A stretch of 64,000 nucleotides of DNA from contig CM020618.1 in assembly GCA_009829735.1 (NCBI GenBank), positions 22,615,346 to 22,679,345 on the forward strand, read 5' to 3'. The position numbers and the translations under genes are program-made. Shown one piece after another: positions 33,901-43,620 of the stretch. This DNA is from Pyropia yezoensis. Taxonomy: Eukaryota > Rhodophyta > Bangiophyceae > Bangiales > Bangiaceae. Numbering within the stretch: position 1 is the stretch's first letter; each line of letters starts with the position of its first letter. A model generated the notes under the pieces. The model was not told the origin of the DNA and did not search any database. It was given only the letters and a program-made list of their open reading frames with translations.

Positions 33901-35142
33901 CCCAATGGTCCCCAAGGCCCCGCCTGTCCACATAACGTCATGCTTTCTTAGCATCCGTCGTACCCCTTCGGCTACCGAAGGGGGAAGGTGGTCGAGGTCA
34001 GCCTCGGCCAGTGCCTTCAAGGCCTCTTGGTCCTTTGGCGGCAGGTCCGCCGGAGCCGCCGATGGGTTAGGCTTCCCGTCATCTGTTTGCTGTCGCTCGG
34101 TGGTCTCGGCGACCGTCAGTACTTCAAGTGGTTCCACTTGACCTTCCTTATCAGGGGTAAGGATATCTCCTTCGTAGAGTTCGGCAATCCCGAGGATAGT
34201 TCCCTTCGGGAGGGTGACTGCCTTACGGCGATAGTTCGCCATCACTAGGAGGGACGACCCTCCTGCTGGGAGGTCTATGAGACCGTTGGCCATGGTCAAC
34301 CCATGGCGCTTGTACGTCCGTAGGTTGGACTGGACACTGCAGATGCCTGCGAGGTCGCAGTTAACCGGGAGGACTGTCTCTGACAACGGCTCAAAGCGAG
34401 TTCGCTTGGCCAACCGAAGTGTCTTCGGCTCGACGCTTGCGTACACCTCAGCCACGTTAACGTGGCTTCCTTGTAGCGTCAGGTCCCTGACGATAGCCGT
34501 ATGTCCTCGCTTCGTCCCGTCGGCTTCTTGAAGCTCGACGGTCCTCCGGCCTGGCCGGATTGCATCAACGTGAACGTTGATGAAGGTGCACCCCAGTATG
34601 CAGGGCACCGATAGCGTTTCACATACCAGGAAGTCAACTTCCGTGGTGAGATCCCCGATGGTAACCTGCAGCGACATCGCTGCGGTCGTACGAATGAGTC
34701 GACCATTCGCGTCCTTGATGGTGGGTCCCCGAGTCACTCTGACTCGTGGAAGCCACTTGTCCGGGAGGGTATCCTTCCGGATAAGGTTGGGTCCAGCCCC
34801 TGTGTCCAGTACAGGGTAGTACGATCGTGTCGACTGGGGGTCAACCCCCAGTGTGGCTGATACCTTGAAGTTCTCCAAGGTAAACAACACATGTCCTACA
34901 CCGATATCCGGTGTAGCTCGGGCATCCTGAACAGGGCCCTTGTCTGGTTCAACGTGACGGGGCTTCCCGTCCTCTCCTCCCAACCTTGGAGGTTGGTCAT
35001 CAATCCCCTGACGCCGTGTCGTCGGGGCCGGAAGGTGTACCCGGGGGTTGATGCGGCGTCGGCTCAACCGCGCTCTCCGTGGGGCTTTCCCCGCGGTACT
35101 CCGGGGTGGCTTGCTTGGGTGACCCCAGCGCCCCCCGGTCAT
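30976..35142 (-). CDS. pol: Element A pol polyprotein: protease, RT, RNase H, integrase, chromodomain
   Basis: An intact 1,388-residue frame. The ATG at 35142 lies 8 nt after the gag stop in another frame, so translation may use reinitiation or frameshifting. The aspartic protease has DTGAG at 113-117. RT follows: the RIDLVPGARPARSQPHRAG entry, IDYRRLNLVTKKDSYPLPRM and the catalytic LDDV near 580. RNase H has VIDVDACDTQVG and RSDHEPLRWLLN (near 805). The integrase has the HHCC finger (HENPTAGHPGG...CHPCARN near 965) and a DDE core: IDILGPLP near 1034, SDNGANL near 1091 and NGQVERFN near 1128. Residues about 1330-1388 form a chromodomain (VESVVGHTD...WYVKVMWVGYDSPTWEQA), which in chromoviruses directs integration to modified histones. 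All catalytic residues are present, so the copy could be functional. The family is Metaviridae (Ty3/gypsy). Confidence 0.95.
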   Translation of the reverse strand: MTGGRWGHPSKPPRSTAGKAPRRARLSRRRINPRVHLPAPTTRRQGIDDQPPRLGGEDGKPRHVEPDKGPVQDARATPDIGVGHVLFTLENFKVSATLGVDPQSTRSYYPVLDTGAGPNLIRKDTLPDKWLPRVRVTRGPTIKDANGRLIRTTAAMSLQVTIGDLTTEVDFLVCETLSVPCILGCTFINVHVDAIRPGRRTVELQEADGTKRGHTAIVRDLTLQGSHVNVAEVYASVEPKTLRLAKRTRFEPLSETVLPVNCDLAGICSVQSNLRTYKRHGLTMANGLIDLPAGGSSLLVMANYRRKAVTLPKGTILGIAELYEGDILTPDKEGQVEPLEVLTVAETTERQQTDDGKPNPSAAPADLPPKDQEALKALAEADLDHLPPSVAEGVRRMLRKHDVMWTGGALGTIGATQHRIDLVPGARPARSQPHRAGPMQREIVDGEVKRMSEAKVIRPSMSEWGASVVIVPKKDQTPRFCIDYRRLNLVTKKDSYPLPRMDECIDSLGEATVFTTIDCNAGYWQIPVADEDIPKTAFVCHSGVYEFLRMPFGLSNAPATFQRAIDIILSGVKWRNCLVCLDDVIVFSRNMDDHVQHVDEVLTLLRNAGVTLRLKKCAFFQQTVEYLGHQITPGKLGVLEANTRALWDARFPNTQTQLKSFLGMCNVYRRFVKDFARIAKPLTVLTSSTLPKVLQPPSPSEEEAFESLKRTLLAPPVLALPHRRGTFVIDVDACDTQVGCTLLQGETLIGTDNVIPDLRPVGYFSRTLNPAERNYSATERECLGVIWAVQLLRPYLEGSRFIVRSDHEPLRWLLNLGDKDSDSHGRLARWRLKMAEHDYRTVYKAGSTNHLGDALSRLDTPSGDTRPVDEDVPVVPVCMVGNATQGMVDHTMAHQACPLTLADFREAQANDDDCRRHRANLLAGTAGIFSENEDGLIYRRAPADGRHQVVVPVSLRQAVMEREHENPTAGHPGGSRMFAAMRRFFYWPAMAVDVVDRVRGCHPCARNRMSLHRRASAMKLFPPDGPNEQVAIDILGPLPITEEGNRYILVMSDRFTKLSRAAAIPNDTAYTIMNAVVDHWISAYGVMKQLLSDNGANLTSAFCTKVLGMFGIEPRRASDYHPQSNGQVERFNRTIVKMLQCYVAEHTNTWDRLLSVLTLAYNARPHRSTNIAPLEWVMPLGVGNLTLPPGRCTRYDTPKGRPAERIHLAWLAKLSWMIPKLKGALDRTQLRYKKNFDARLRVRNATLVTGDWVYIRHQKFRGNKLMQPVKGPYQILHRDDHSVILHSDTEIQRISMNDVTPAPKPEQPQPVPAGLLHEALTTHRSDDPVGPDGIPYQVESVVGHTDPDIPGPWYVKVMWVGYDSPTWEQAANIPRQLLMPYMRRRRLL

Positions 35143-35150
35143 CCTTCCTC

Positions 35151-37334
35151 TTACTCGTTTCCCGCCCTTGGTAGGGTGCTGTCCGCCGGGACATCCGGCT
35201 GAGGAGGTGCCCCCTCGACGGCCAGTACTCCACCTGGAGCTGGCTGCCTACCCGGTGCGGGTCCGGGTGCTCGGGCGGGATACCCCCCGGTGGATGCCTT
35301 GCGTTGCGCCGCTGCCCGCCGAGACTCCTCGGGGATGAGTGGGCAGGAAGACACCCAGTGCTGGGGATCCCCACACAACATACACCCGGACGTGCCGGTC
35401 CCCCCTTGAGGTCGCATCGGGGTAGCCCCGTAGCTACGGTTGCCTCCCTCGGGCGCCCGAGTGCCTGCTCCCTGGTAGGCCTTGGGTCCTTGGGTCAACC
35501 GGAACATGGACTCCCCCAACCGGTTGGGTCGGCCCGCAATCTGCGGAGGTGCCTCCGTGCGCACCGCCCATGTTGGCAAGGGTTGGTGAGGGTTACCCGT
35601 CACCGGGGAGTACCCCGTAGTCCGCACATACGGGACGCGCCGTCCCGTTCCTTCGTTGACCTGGAACTGGGTTCCAGCCGGGGCGATGTACGCTACCGTA
35701 CCGTGTTCATCAATCACCGGCGTCGCCGGTAGCAACAGGTGGCCCTGTTGGTCGACTAGAGGGTCATCCTCACCAATAGGGGTATGTTCGGTCGCCACCA
35801 GTACTGGTGCGGCCTTGCGTTCCACCTTCTCTTGCCTCGGTACCGGGGTAAGACTGGGCTTGCCTCCCTCACCCTTGGGCTTCGGGGCCAAGGCACACTC
35901 CGGGTGTAGAACCCGGTATGCGTCCCCTAGGGACTTGCACATATGCATCAGTCGACTGAAGTTCGTCCGTGCCGTGTTGGCGCCCCGTGCGGATATCCGC
36001 ACGTAGTTGGGTACTCCTGCGAACAGGATGGCCCGTAGCTCCCCTTCTCCGAGGAGCTTCCCCAGCTCGTAGTCGAGCTCTTGGATCCGGCGTCCAAACA
36101 TCTCCTCATCCTCCCAGGACTGGGCGGTGGCAGTGCGAAGGGCCCGATAGTGGTCCTCGCACTTGTCCTCACTGAGGTAGCTGCTCAGCAGCTCCTTCAA
36201 TATCCCACGGTAATCCATGGGGGTGGCCGCGACCCTCATTCCCGGCATCGGGGATGCCTGGCGAAGAATGCCTCGCACCCGTTCATCAACAAAGAACGGG
36301 AGGATCTCCAGGGCCAGCCCCTCGTTAACGAGCGCCTTGTCTGCGGCTGCCTTGAAGCTAGTCAAGAAGCCGATGACTGCCAACGGGCGTCCGTTCGGCC
36401 CCCCGAACATAGGGACTCCCTTCATAAGGGTCTGCATAGAGCGGATCGCCCGATGCGACGTATTACGCATCGATTCCGATACGGTGGTAGAGCGGTCCTC
36501 CAAACGATAACGTTCCGGAGTAAGAACCGACCGGAAGACCTCGTTGACGATCTCCGTGTCAGCGTCCTGGATATCCAGTCGCTTAGCCAGTTGATGAGCG
36601 AACTCATCGGACTCCATCCGCTTCAGTAGGCTCGCAGTTACCTGCGCGGTCATAGCTTCCACCACTGAAGATGGTACTTCAGGCGTCGGCACCTCGGGAA
36701 CCCGAGTTGCCTGGCCTCCTTCGTCGTGGGGGTACTGCGAGAGGGTACCCCCTCCACCAATAACCGACTCTCCCCCGGCGTAAGTATCCGCCGGGTCGTG
36801 TCCGCGGAGTCCGCTTCGGGTGCTCCGAGCGTATCGCTCCGTGTGACTCCGTTCCAACTCTGCCGACGAGTCGGACCCATATCCCATTGTGTCCGGGGGT
36901 TGTCCAGGAGTAGCAACCCCGGGATTGACCCTGGTGGACTCCGAAAGTAGTCCGGCCGGTTCGAACCGTACCGGTGTGGGAGGAACACGACGGGGTCCCG
37001 TCGTGTGCCGTGTTGACATCAACACTGCCATTGCGTCCTCCGTCCGATCTTGACGGGCGTCGAGCCCGGAAAACCGGGCCTCGATGCGGGCCAATGATGC
37101 CATCAGGGAATCCCCTGGTGAAGGAGGCGGCGGAGTTAGGTCGGTCGACGACAGTTGAGGCGGGCCCCCGCCTCCTGCCGTCCGAGCCGTGCCAAACGTC
37201 GATCCGGCACCGGAAAGCATTGGCGTCTCAATGTTATCGATCGGGTTCCCGATCCCGGTTCCCGTAGTCACCTCCGGGGTCGGCGTCGACGCCGATCCGT
37301 CATCTTGAACGTTCCCCGTCTCTTGGGTAGACAT
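35151..37334 (-). CDS. gag: Element A Gag protein
   Basis: From ATG 37334 (MSTQETGNVQDDGSASTPTP) the frame gives 727 residues to the TAA at 35151. A GTG six bases upstream is in frame but not needed. The N-terminus is Ser/Thr/Pro-rich. A short coiled-coil (ARIEARFSGLDARQDRTEDA) and a helical capsid-like middle follow (WEDEEMFGRRIQELDYELGK, AILFAGVPNYVRISARGAN). Near residue 650 is a CCHC zinc knuckle, C-M-L-C-G-D-P-Q-H-W-V-S-S-C, for RNA packaging. Gag would form the virus-like particle in the cytoplasm. The stop lies 8 nt before the pol ATG. Confidence 0.92.
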   Translation of the reverse strand: MSTQETGNVQDDGSASTPTPEVTTGTGIGNPIDNIETPMLSGAGSTFGTARTAGGGGPPQLSSTDLTPPPPSPGDSLMASLARIEARFSGLDARQDRTEDAMAVLMSTRHTTGPRRVPPTPVRFEPAGLLSESTRVNPGVATPGQPPDTMGYGSDSSAELERSHTERYARSTRSGLRGHDPADTYAGGESVIGGGGTLSQYPHDEGGQATRVPEVPTPEVPSSVVEAMTAQVTASLLKRMESDEFAHQLAKRLDIQDADTEIVNEVFRSVLTPERYRLEDRSTTVSESMRNTSHRAIRSMQTLMKGVPMFGGPNGRPLAVIGFLTSFKAAADKALVNEGLALEILPFFVDERVRGILRQASPMPGMRVAATPMDYRGILKELLSSYLSEDKCEDHYRALRTATAQSWEDEEMFGRRIQELDYELGKLLGEGELRAILFAGVPNYVRISARGANTARTNFSRLMHMCKSLGDAYRVLHPECALAPKPKGEGGKPSLTPVPRQEKVERKAAPVLVATEHTPIGEDDPLVDQQGHLLLPATPVIDEHGTVAYIAPAGTQFQVNEGTGRRVPYVRTTGYSPVTGNPHQPLPTWAVRTEAPPQIAGRPNRLGESMFRLTQGPKAYQGAGTRAPEGGNRSYGATPMRPQGGTGTSGCMLCGDPQHWVSSCPLIPEESRRAAAQRKASTGGYPARAPGPAPGRQPAPGGVLAVEGAPPQPDVPADSTLPRAGNE

Positions 37335-37540
37335 GGTCACAATCAGTCAACCGACGTATCAATCACCACGAACAAGAGAGCGAGGGGGTAGATTGGGGAG
37401 CGTAACAGTAGATCACAGTCACAGGTAAAATCTCAACACAATCGATCAGGTCGCAACACCACGAGTACAAGAAAAGGACCAGATCCCTATCCGTGTGCCA
37501 GGGCCGAAGACGGCGTCACCACAAGGGTGACGGAAACCCG

Positions 37541-37558
37541 TCCCCTGCTGCTCCACCA
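37541..37558 (-). other. Primer-binding site of element A
   Basis: One base inside the 5' LTR, the minus strand reads TGGTGGAGCAGCAGGGGA, complementary to a tRNA 3' end ending CTGCTCCACCA. The same 18-mer is at the matching place in element B. I could not assign the tRNA. Confidence 0.7.
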
Positions 37559-37559
37559 A

Positions 37560-37923
37560 TGTAGCACAACAGGAATCCGTCGCACGTCCACTCTCAGGGA
37601 ACACTCACCAAGGGGGATCGGCACCAACGTCACCGGGAGGCCAAGGTTGCTGTCCTTGGAGCGCAAGCCACGGGACCAAGATGGGAGCCCAAATGGGAGG
37701 GGTTTGTTGTTCTACCTTGGCCGGCGGTGGATTCGCCACCGGCCCCCTCGTTATAAACCCTCGGAGACACTACTAACTACCCTCCACCCCAAGATGCAAG
37801 TCCCTCTGGTCATACGTAACTTATAGATACCGTGACCAGTACGGACTCTCAAATTGAAAGTTAAGGATTAGAAGTAGCCCCCCCTAATATTAGGGTCACA
37901 ATACGGACAACCATATTGCTACA
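37560..37923 (-). repeat. Element A 5' LTR (right)
   Basis: 364 bp. It differs from the left LTR by about one substitution (ACAACAGG against ACAATAGG) and one length difference in the C run. The minus-strand TATA box GTTTATAA lies at 37751-37758, about 170 nt into the LTR. Confidence 0.93.
37751..37758 (-). promoter_or_regulatory. TATA box of the element A 5' LTR
   Basis: The minus strand reads GGGTTTATAACGAGG, a good TATA box in the position expected for the U3 promoter. In both LTRs of element C the same site reads GGTTCATAACG. Confidence 0.55.
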
Positions 37924-38009
37924 TTCGGTGGCCGTTGCGCGCCAGAATCCGTGGAGTCTAGAGAGAAGCCCTTAACGACCGCATACCACGGCAGTTCAAG
38001 CACATGAAT

Positions 38010-38661
38010 TTGGTACTCGTTGCAAGCTCTCCTCCCCCATCGACCACCGCACGACCCGCGGCTGCCCCGCGGCACTCTCCTCCGCGGCTGGGAGCCCTTC
38101 CCACCCGATGTTGCCGCCCGACAACCTGCCGAAGCTAGCACGCCTCCTCACCATGCCGCCCCTCGGCACTTTCTGCCGCGGCTGGCACCCCTGTCCCCCC
38201 GCTTCTGCCACGCTTCACCCTGTGCCGCGGCGGGCACCTGGCCCCACCCGCTGCTGCCGCGCGATGCCGCAGCTGGCACGCCTCCCCACCCGGTGCCGCC
38301 CCTCGGCACCGTCTGCCACGGTTGGCGCCACTGTCTACCCGCTGCTGCCGCGCTTCACCCTGCGCCTCGGCGGGCACCTGTCCCCACCCCCTGCTGCCGC
38401 GCGGCACCCTGCGGCTCAGCAGGCACTCCTACCTAACCGGTGCTGCCCATCGGTACCGTTTGATCGGCCTGGCACCCGCGCTGGCACCAATCCTCGCTCG
38501 CTGCAGCCCCGGGGCACCCTCCGTCGTGCCTCTGTCGGGCGGCGACCGACGGCACGTTGGCGAGGCCGCCCGCGCTTCACCATGCATGGGTGCCCTCTGC
38601 TGAGGCCAGCACCGCTCCCCACCTGCTGCTGCCCATCGGCACCTTGCGCCGCGGCGGGCAC
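38010..38661. repeat. Degenerate 49-bp minisatellite, left part
   Basis: Imperfect tandem units of 49 bp start CCGCTGCTGCCGCG and carry a GGCACC...GGCGGGCACC core. Four consecutive units at about 38201-38434 measure exactly 49 bp. After 38500 a longer unit appears (TGTCGGGCGGCGACCGACGG) that recurs right of element B near 46905 and 47072. Open frames across it are by-products of the repeat. Confidence 0.65.
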
Positions 38662-39130
38662 TGTGGCAATAACCACTCGAACACGCGACACCCAAGTTGG
38701 GGCGGTGCGCAAGGGCTGCCCCCCGTGTCGAGGGAACCGGAAGAAGTGCAAGTCGCACACACTCTGTCCCTGTTGTGGGGCATTCCCCCCACTGACAATC
38801 AAGAAGATGGTGTGTGGGCCAACAGTTTCTTGGTCGGGACGGGGACGCAAGGCCAAACCCCGCTGTCCCCCCCCTTATCCCCCCAGGGTCCTCTCAGAAT
38901 CTCGCCGCTCAGAATCTCCCACCCCAGCACCAGCCCACCGGGCCACACGAAAACTTAAGACGATAAATGCAGAAAACCCTCAAATCCAAGTTGGATTTAC
39001 TACTAAGCTAACTATCCCAAACTTAGGGAATATGGACCCGAATGCAGGGGGAGGAACGGGTCAGGCTAGTGGCCTGCCGCCCCTTGCATGGCAAGTGTTG
39101 CCCCGCTACCTGGGGGTCAATACTGCCACA
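38662..39130 (-). repeat. Element B 3' LTR (left)
   Basis: 469 bp, TGTGGCAATA...CTGCCACA. It differs at scattered positions from the right LTR. The minus-strand polypurine tract GAGGAGAGGGGAG adjoins it at 39131-39143. Confidence 0.92.
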
Positions 39131-39476
39131 CTCCCCTCTCCTCAGTTCCGACCGACCCGGTCGTCCCTGCGAGGGGGCGTAGAAACGCACATCGCGGCGT
39201 TGGGGGCGCGACTTGCTGTCCCCCTGGTACGTCACGTGGACGTGGAGGCCGTCACGTTGACCGCCCCTCTCCTCAAGCTTGCCCACTCGGCAGCTTGCTC
39301 TCCCCGGTTCGCACTTCACCATCACCACCACCTCCCCTTCACCTTCCACTGGGCCGCCCCACGCTGGGGAGGCCACCCGTCTTACCCACGATCCGAGTCC
39401 CCCTCAACTCGGGGCGGGTCTCGTGCCGCTGTAGTCAGGGCGTCTCTCCCCAACTTGGGGAGAGCCATGGCGACCC

Positions 39477-40393
39477 CGGGGGTGGAGACGGACTCCCTGG
39501 ATGAACGTATGGAGGACACGTCCTACGATGCAGCGCCCGCCGGGACTTCCGGCGGGGGCTCTGCGATCGCTCCGGGGGATGGGACTCCCGCGTCACCCGG
39601 CTTTGGGTTGACGGCGGGATCTCCCCCGGAGACGGGCCGCGTTATCCCACGGGAGGTCTTGGGGCGGTGGTTTTACCCCGCTTGGCCTCTGTATGAGGAG
39701 GGGTTGACTGTTCTCCGCTGTGGCCGACTTGGCACAGCGATGAGTCGTGTATGGGTCCGCCTACGGTAGAAGTTCCCCCGTAGGGTCGGGTTTCCTCCCG
39801 ACTTCAGGACGGACCAGTTTGCCTTGCTGGATGAGGACGAGTTCGAGGACGTGCAGCGGGCCAACGCCATGGTGGACCGCGGGGGAACGATCCCGGGCAC
39901 CGGCGACGTGCCGGCATTCACTTGGGACGCGGTGGCAACTCGCCCCCCGTACCTTCGTGACGTCGATCCGCACACACATCACTTTGATGTGCGGATGGAG
40001 AAGGACTTCCGGCGAGGTCCCTACTTGGTGACCTCGGCTCAACTCGAGTTTTCGCAGCAGTCCGCTGCTAGCAAGGAGCAATACTACCCTGAGAAGACCG
40101 AGTGGTGGCCTCAAGTTGAGGTCCCATAAGGGATTCCGGCTTTACTTCCACGGTTTCTCGATCACTTCGGCTCCACCATGTTGGCGGCTAGCCCAGACCA
40201 CGCCGTGTTCGCCATGTTGGCAACCCAGTGGCTCCTCGAGGCCATGTCGACCTTGGTGTCTTGTGTTCAGCGGCGGGGAATGCTCTGGCATCTCGCCCCC
40301 CGGCTTATCCAAGGTTTGGAACAGCTCACTTCTCAGCTAGTTGCTGAGGGGTGCTCATCAAGACAGCTCACTCTACGTACCACTTCGACTTGA
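39477..40393 (+). pseudogene. Decayed antisense ORF of element B
   Basis: In the same place as in element A, between pol and the 3' LTR and on the opposite strand, lies a protein-like frame. It starts at ATG 39477 (MATPGVETDSLDERMEDTSY), changes frame near 39769, continues through FRTDQFALLDEDEFEDVQRA and FDVRMEKDFRRGPYLVTSAQ, meets a TAA at 40127-40129, and goes on in the same frame (GIPALLPRFLDHFGSTMLAA...) to 40393. The acidic start with DERMEDTS, a conserved VP-x-x-GIP block and a C-terminal helical part with a TLV...RRGM segment echo the element A protein, so distant homology is plausible. The stop is 33 bp from the end of pol on the other strand. Confidence 0.6.
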
Positions 40394-40426
40394 AGCACTC
40401 TCTTGGCACTGTCACTTGGCCTTCCC

Positions 40427-43400
40427 TCACGTTGAGGGAGGGCAGTTTGGGTCGATGTCATTCCGGGCGCAGTATGCCCGGACCTTCTCAGCGGGAAGGT
40501 ATTCCACGTATTCCCACGTATCATCCTTCGCCTTATAGCCGAACCAACGCACCCTCAACATGAGGCGGTCAGTGTCCTCATCCCAGCCGTGGTCGATGAA
40601 CTTATCGAACACGTACTCCTGCGGGCCCTGTTTGGCCGCAGGTAGCGAAAGCAGGCGCCACGCTTTCAGTGCACGCGCCCAAGCTGGGTCGCCTGCAGGA
40701 GGTGGTGCAACTCTGACCACGTCCTGTCCGTTTACTGTGCGGAACCCATCGTCAATTTCGATGGTGAACCGCCGTCCATCTGTACGAAGAACCTTGTATG
40801 GCCCCTTCGTCTGGAACACCAACTTACCCCCAGTTGGGGTGTGTGAGTGAGCCAGTACGCAGTCACCCTGCTCGGGAACGTGCTTGGCGTTACGCACCTT
40901 TTTGTCAAAAGTACGCTTGTAGCGCTGTTGCGCTTTGTCCATCTCAGCCTTGACTTTAGGGATGAGTTTTTCGAGCCTAGCAGCGAACTCCGCCTTACTC
41001 TCAGAGGGAGTAGGTGTACTGCCATCGGCCTCCCTAGTTGTGAGCGGCCGCCGTACGGCAATAGGCCGCACGCGACGGGGGGTCACAAAAGCGAGGGGTA
41101 CTTCCCCGGTAGATGAGTGAACCTGCGAATTGTAGGCAGTCGTGAGAATAGAAATGTATCGGTCCCATGTTTTCACGTGCTCACTGACATAGTGGCGCAG
41201 CTGCCGAACAATAGTTTTGTTGAAGCGCTCCACCTGCCCATTAGTTTGTGGGTGGTAGGGGGTGGCATAGTTGGCCTGAACCCCCAACATATCCAGCACT
41301 CCCTGAAGCAGTACGGACGCAGACTGCGGTCCATTGTCCGATGGTGTACTGTCCGGGATGCCGTACGCGGCGACCCAGTGATCTAGGAAGGCTGACACGA
41401 CCGACATGGCCGTGATCTCTGCCAGAGGGATCGCTCGCGTAAGTTTCGTGAAGCGATCGCAGATGACCAGGAGGTACTGGTTGCCCTCCTCGGTCACTGG
41501 CTGGAGCCCAAGGATGTCCATTGCCAACGCGGCAAAAGGGCTCCTTAGCCGGGAACAGTAACAAAGCCGAGGGATGCGGGGACGACAAGTTGTTCGGTCC
41601 CCTGGAATACCCCCCTCCTCATGAGGAAGCCATCGTCTCCGATGAAGAACTGCGTCTCCGCCACCGTATCTAGCGTATCCCTCCGCGACTTGCAGAAGGA
41701 GTCCTCGACCTGGGCCTCCACCACCTCGTCCAGGGACAGGGGCAAGTACTTCTTGTTCCCTGGCGCCTCGGGGTCCAACGCCTGACCCGAGCGCGTGACA
41801 ACCCCCACGATGGGGATGTCCTCATCGACTGAGTTAGTGTCCAGCCCCTCGGTAGGTACCCGAGAAAGGCCGTCGGCAAGGGCATGTTGCCTGCCAGGTC
41901 GGTACTCAATATCAAAGTTGAAGGGTGCCAGTCGCACCCTCCACCTGTTGAGGCGGGTGTTCGTGCAATCCGTCTTAAAGATTAACTGCGAGGTGCGGTG
42001 TTCACAGCGGATGAGGAACTTCTCACCCTCCAGGTAGTGACGAAATGACGTCACCGCTCACACCACTGCGAGTCCTTCCAACTCGGTGACTCCACAGTTC
42101 TTCTCAGCCGAGTTGAGCCCCTTGCTGAAGTATCCTACCGGAAAGTACTCCTTGTCCGGCTGCTGGTGAAGCAACACACAACCAAGTTGGTCGTAGCTTG
42201 CATCCACGTCTAGTATGTAGTGGCCTCCCAACCTGGGAATAGCCAAAATACGGGGCTTCAGCAGTAGGTCCCGAAGAGCCTCAAAGGATTCCTGCTCCAC
42301 CCGACTTGAGGGAGGCAGGTTCTTCGGTAGCGTCGGGCTAACTAGCTCTTTCAGCGGCTTCGCCACCTTGGCGAAGCCTTTGGTGAAACGTCGGTGCACG
42401 TTACACATCCCGAGGAAACTCCTCATCCGGGTCTGTGTCCGGGTGTACTGAGCCTTTCGGATGGTCCTCAAGTTCTTCTCGTTGACACTGAGGCGCCCCG
42501 GACGGACAACATGTCCCAAGTATTCCACCTCCTCAGTGAAGAGGTGGCACTTGCTCGCCTTCAGTGACACACGGGCGTCAGCAAGTAGCTTGAACACCTG
42601 ACAAAGATGGCCAATGTGCTCCTCCGGACTTCGGGAGAACACAATGACATCGTCTAGGTACCCAATACAGATCTGCCACCGTACTCAGCCCAGAATCATG
42701 TCCATGGCGCGCTGGAAAGTTGCCGGCGCGTTGCACAGTCCAAGCGGTAGTCGTTTTCACTGGTAGGTACCACAGTGACAGGTAGCTGTAGTTTTCTGCC
42801 TGTCTTCCGGGGCAATGGGAATTTGCCAATACCCCGCGTCACAGTCTAGGGTAGAGAACACCTTTGCCTCCCCCAGTGAGTCCAGACAGTCGTCCATCCT
42901 AGGGAGGGGATGACTATCCTTCACCGTGCTCTTGTTGAGCTTACGGTAGTCGATACGGAACCGTGGGGTCCCATCAACCTTGGGGACAACGACCACCGGA
43001 CTCTCCCACTCGGCGTTGCTGGGCTCAATCATATCGAGGGCCTCCATGCGAGCGACTTGCTCCTTGACGAGGGCCCTTGAATGGGGCCCTCCCCTGTACG
43101 GTTTTTGACGTATAGGGGGGGCACCGGGTTTCAACTCGATCCGGTGTTCGGTGGCTCTCATGAGTCCCAAGTGACCATCCCACAACTTGTGATATTGGTC
43201 CAAGAGGCGTTCATCTTGAACCCTCAACCTGGGAGGAACACTCTCCATGTTCACATGGGGTCGACGAGAGGCAGCCGGCTTGGCTTGGTGCTTCTCCTTT
43301 CCGGACTTCGGGTCGCTACTCGCGCCCGCGTTGAGGGTGACAGCTACTACTGGTCCCTCATGTTGGTCGGTATAGCCGAACTTGGCTCCCGACTTGAAGT

Positions 43401-43581
43401 ACTTGGGCGAAGAGCTCGGGTTCATCACCTGAATCCTCCACGGGACTCCGGCTTTGGAGTCCATCGTGCCAAGGGCAACATGCACCTGGTGCTTGCGAGC
43501 AAGACGGGGGTGAGGGTGCACCAACCCGCTCCCCGTATAATCAGTTACAACGTCAACGTGCGCCACGGAGTTGGGGGGCAA
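40427..43581 (-). pseudogene. Element B pol: RT, RNase H, integrase, chromodomain, broken frames
   Basis: Four frame segments in order. The first (43581-42757) is the RT N-terminal half (DYRKLNKSTVKDSHPLPRMD). The next (42642-42058) starts beside the catalytic YLDD, which reads I-G-Y-L-D-D-V-I-V-F-S across 42640-42670, and ends in the RNase H part (ILDVDASYDQLGCVL). The third (42054-41545) covers the rest of RNase H (IRCEHRTSQLIF). The last (41527-40427) is the integrase core (AMDILGLQPVTEEGN, SDNGPQSASV, TNGQVERFNKTIV) and a chromodomain (FIDHGWDED...RVRWFGYKAKDDTWEYVE). Frameshifts or stops separate them, so the copy cannot make one polyprotein. Confidence 0.88.
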
Positions 43582-43620
43582 CGTGACTTTACGGGCTAAA
43601 CGCAGGGTAGCAGTAAACCC

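Larger units (their letters stand above)
22541..37923 (-). mobile_element. Element A: Ty3/gypsy chromovirus with antisense ORF; contains an assembly gap and duplicated segment
   Basis: The element is bounded by near-identical LTRs (22541-22903 and 37560-37923) with TGTAGCA...TGCTACA ends. In minus orientation the order is 5' LTR (right), primer site, gag, pol with protease, RT, RNase H, integrase and chromodomain, then an antisense ORF, polypurine tract and 3' LTR (left). TCGGT flanks both sides, with one extra base next to each LTR, so both LTRs belong to one insertion. The span of 15.4 kb is inflated: 23271-27327 recurs almost exactly at 27828-31888 across 500 Ns. Without the repeat and gap the element is about 10.8 kb, close to element C. 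The near-identity of the LTRs (one substitution and one length change seen) implies recent insertion. Confidence 0.92.

Noticed and set aside
38108-39769. A 553-codon plus-strand frame starting in the minisatellite
   Set aside because: Most of it is repeat translation and LTR sequence; only the part after 39477 resembles the antisense protein.
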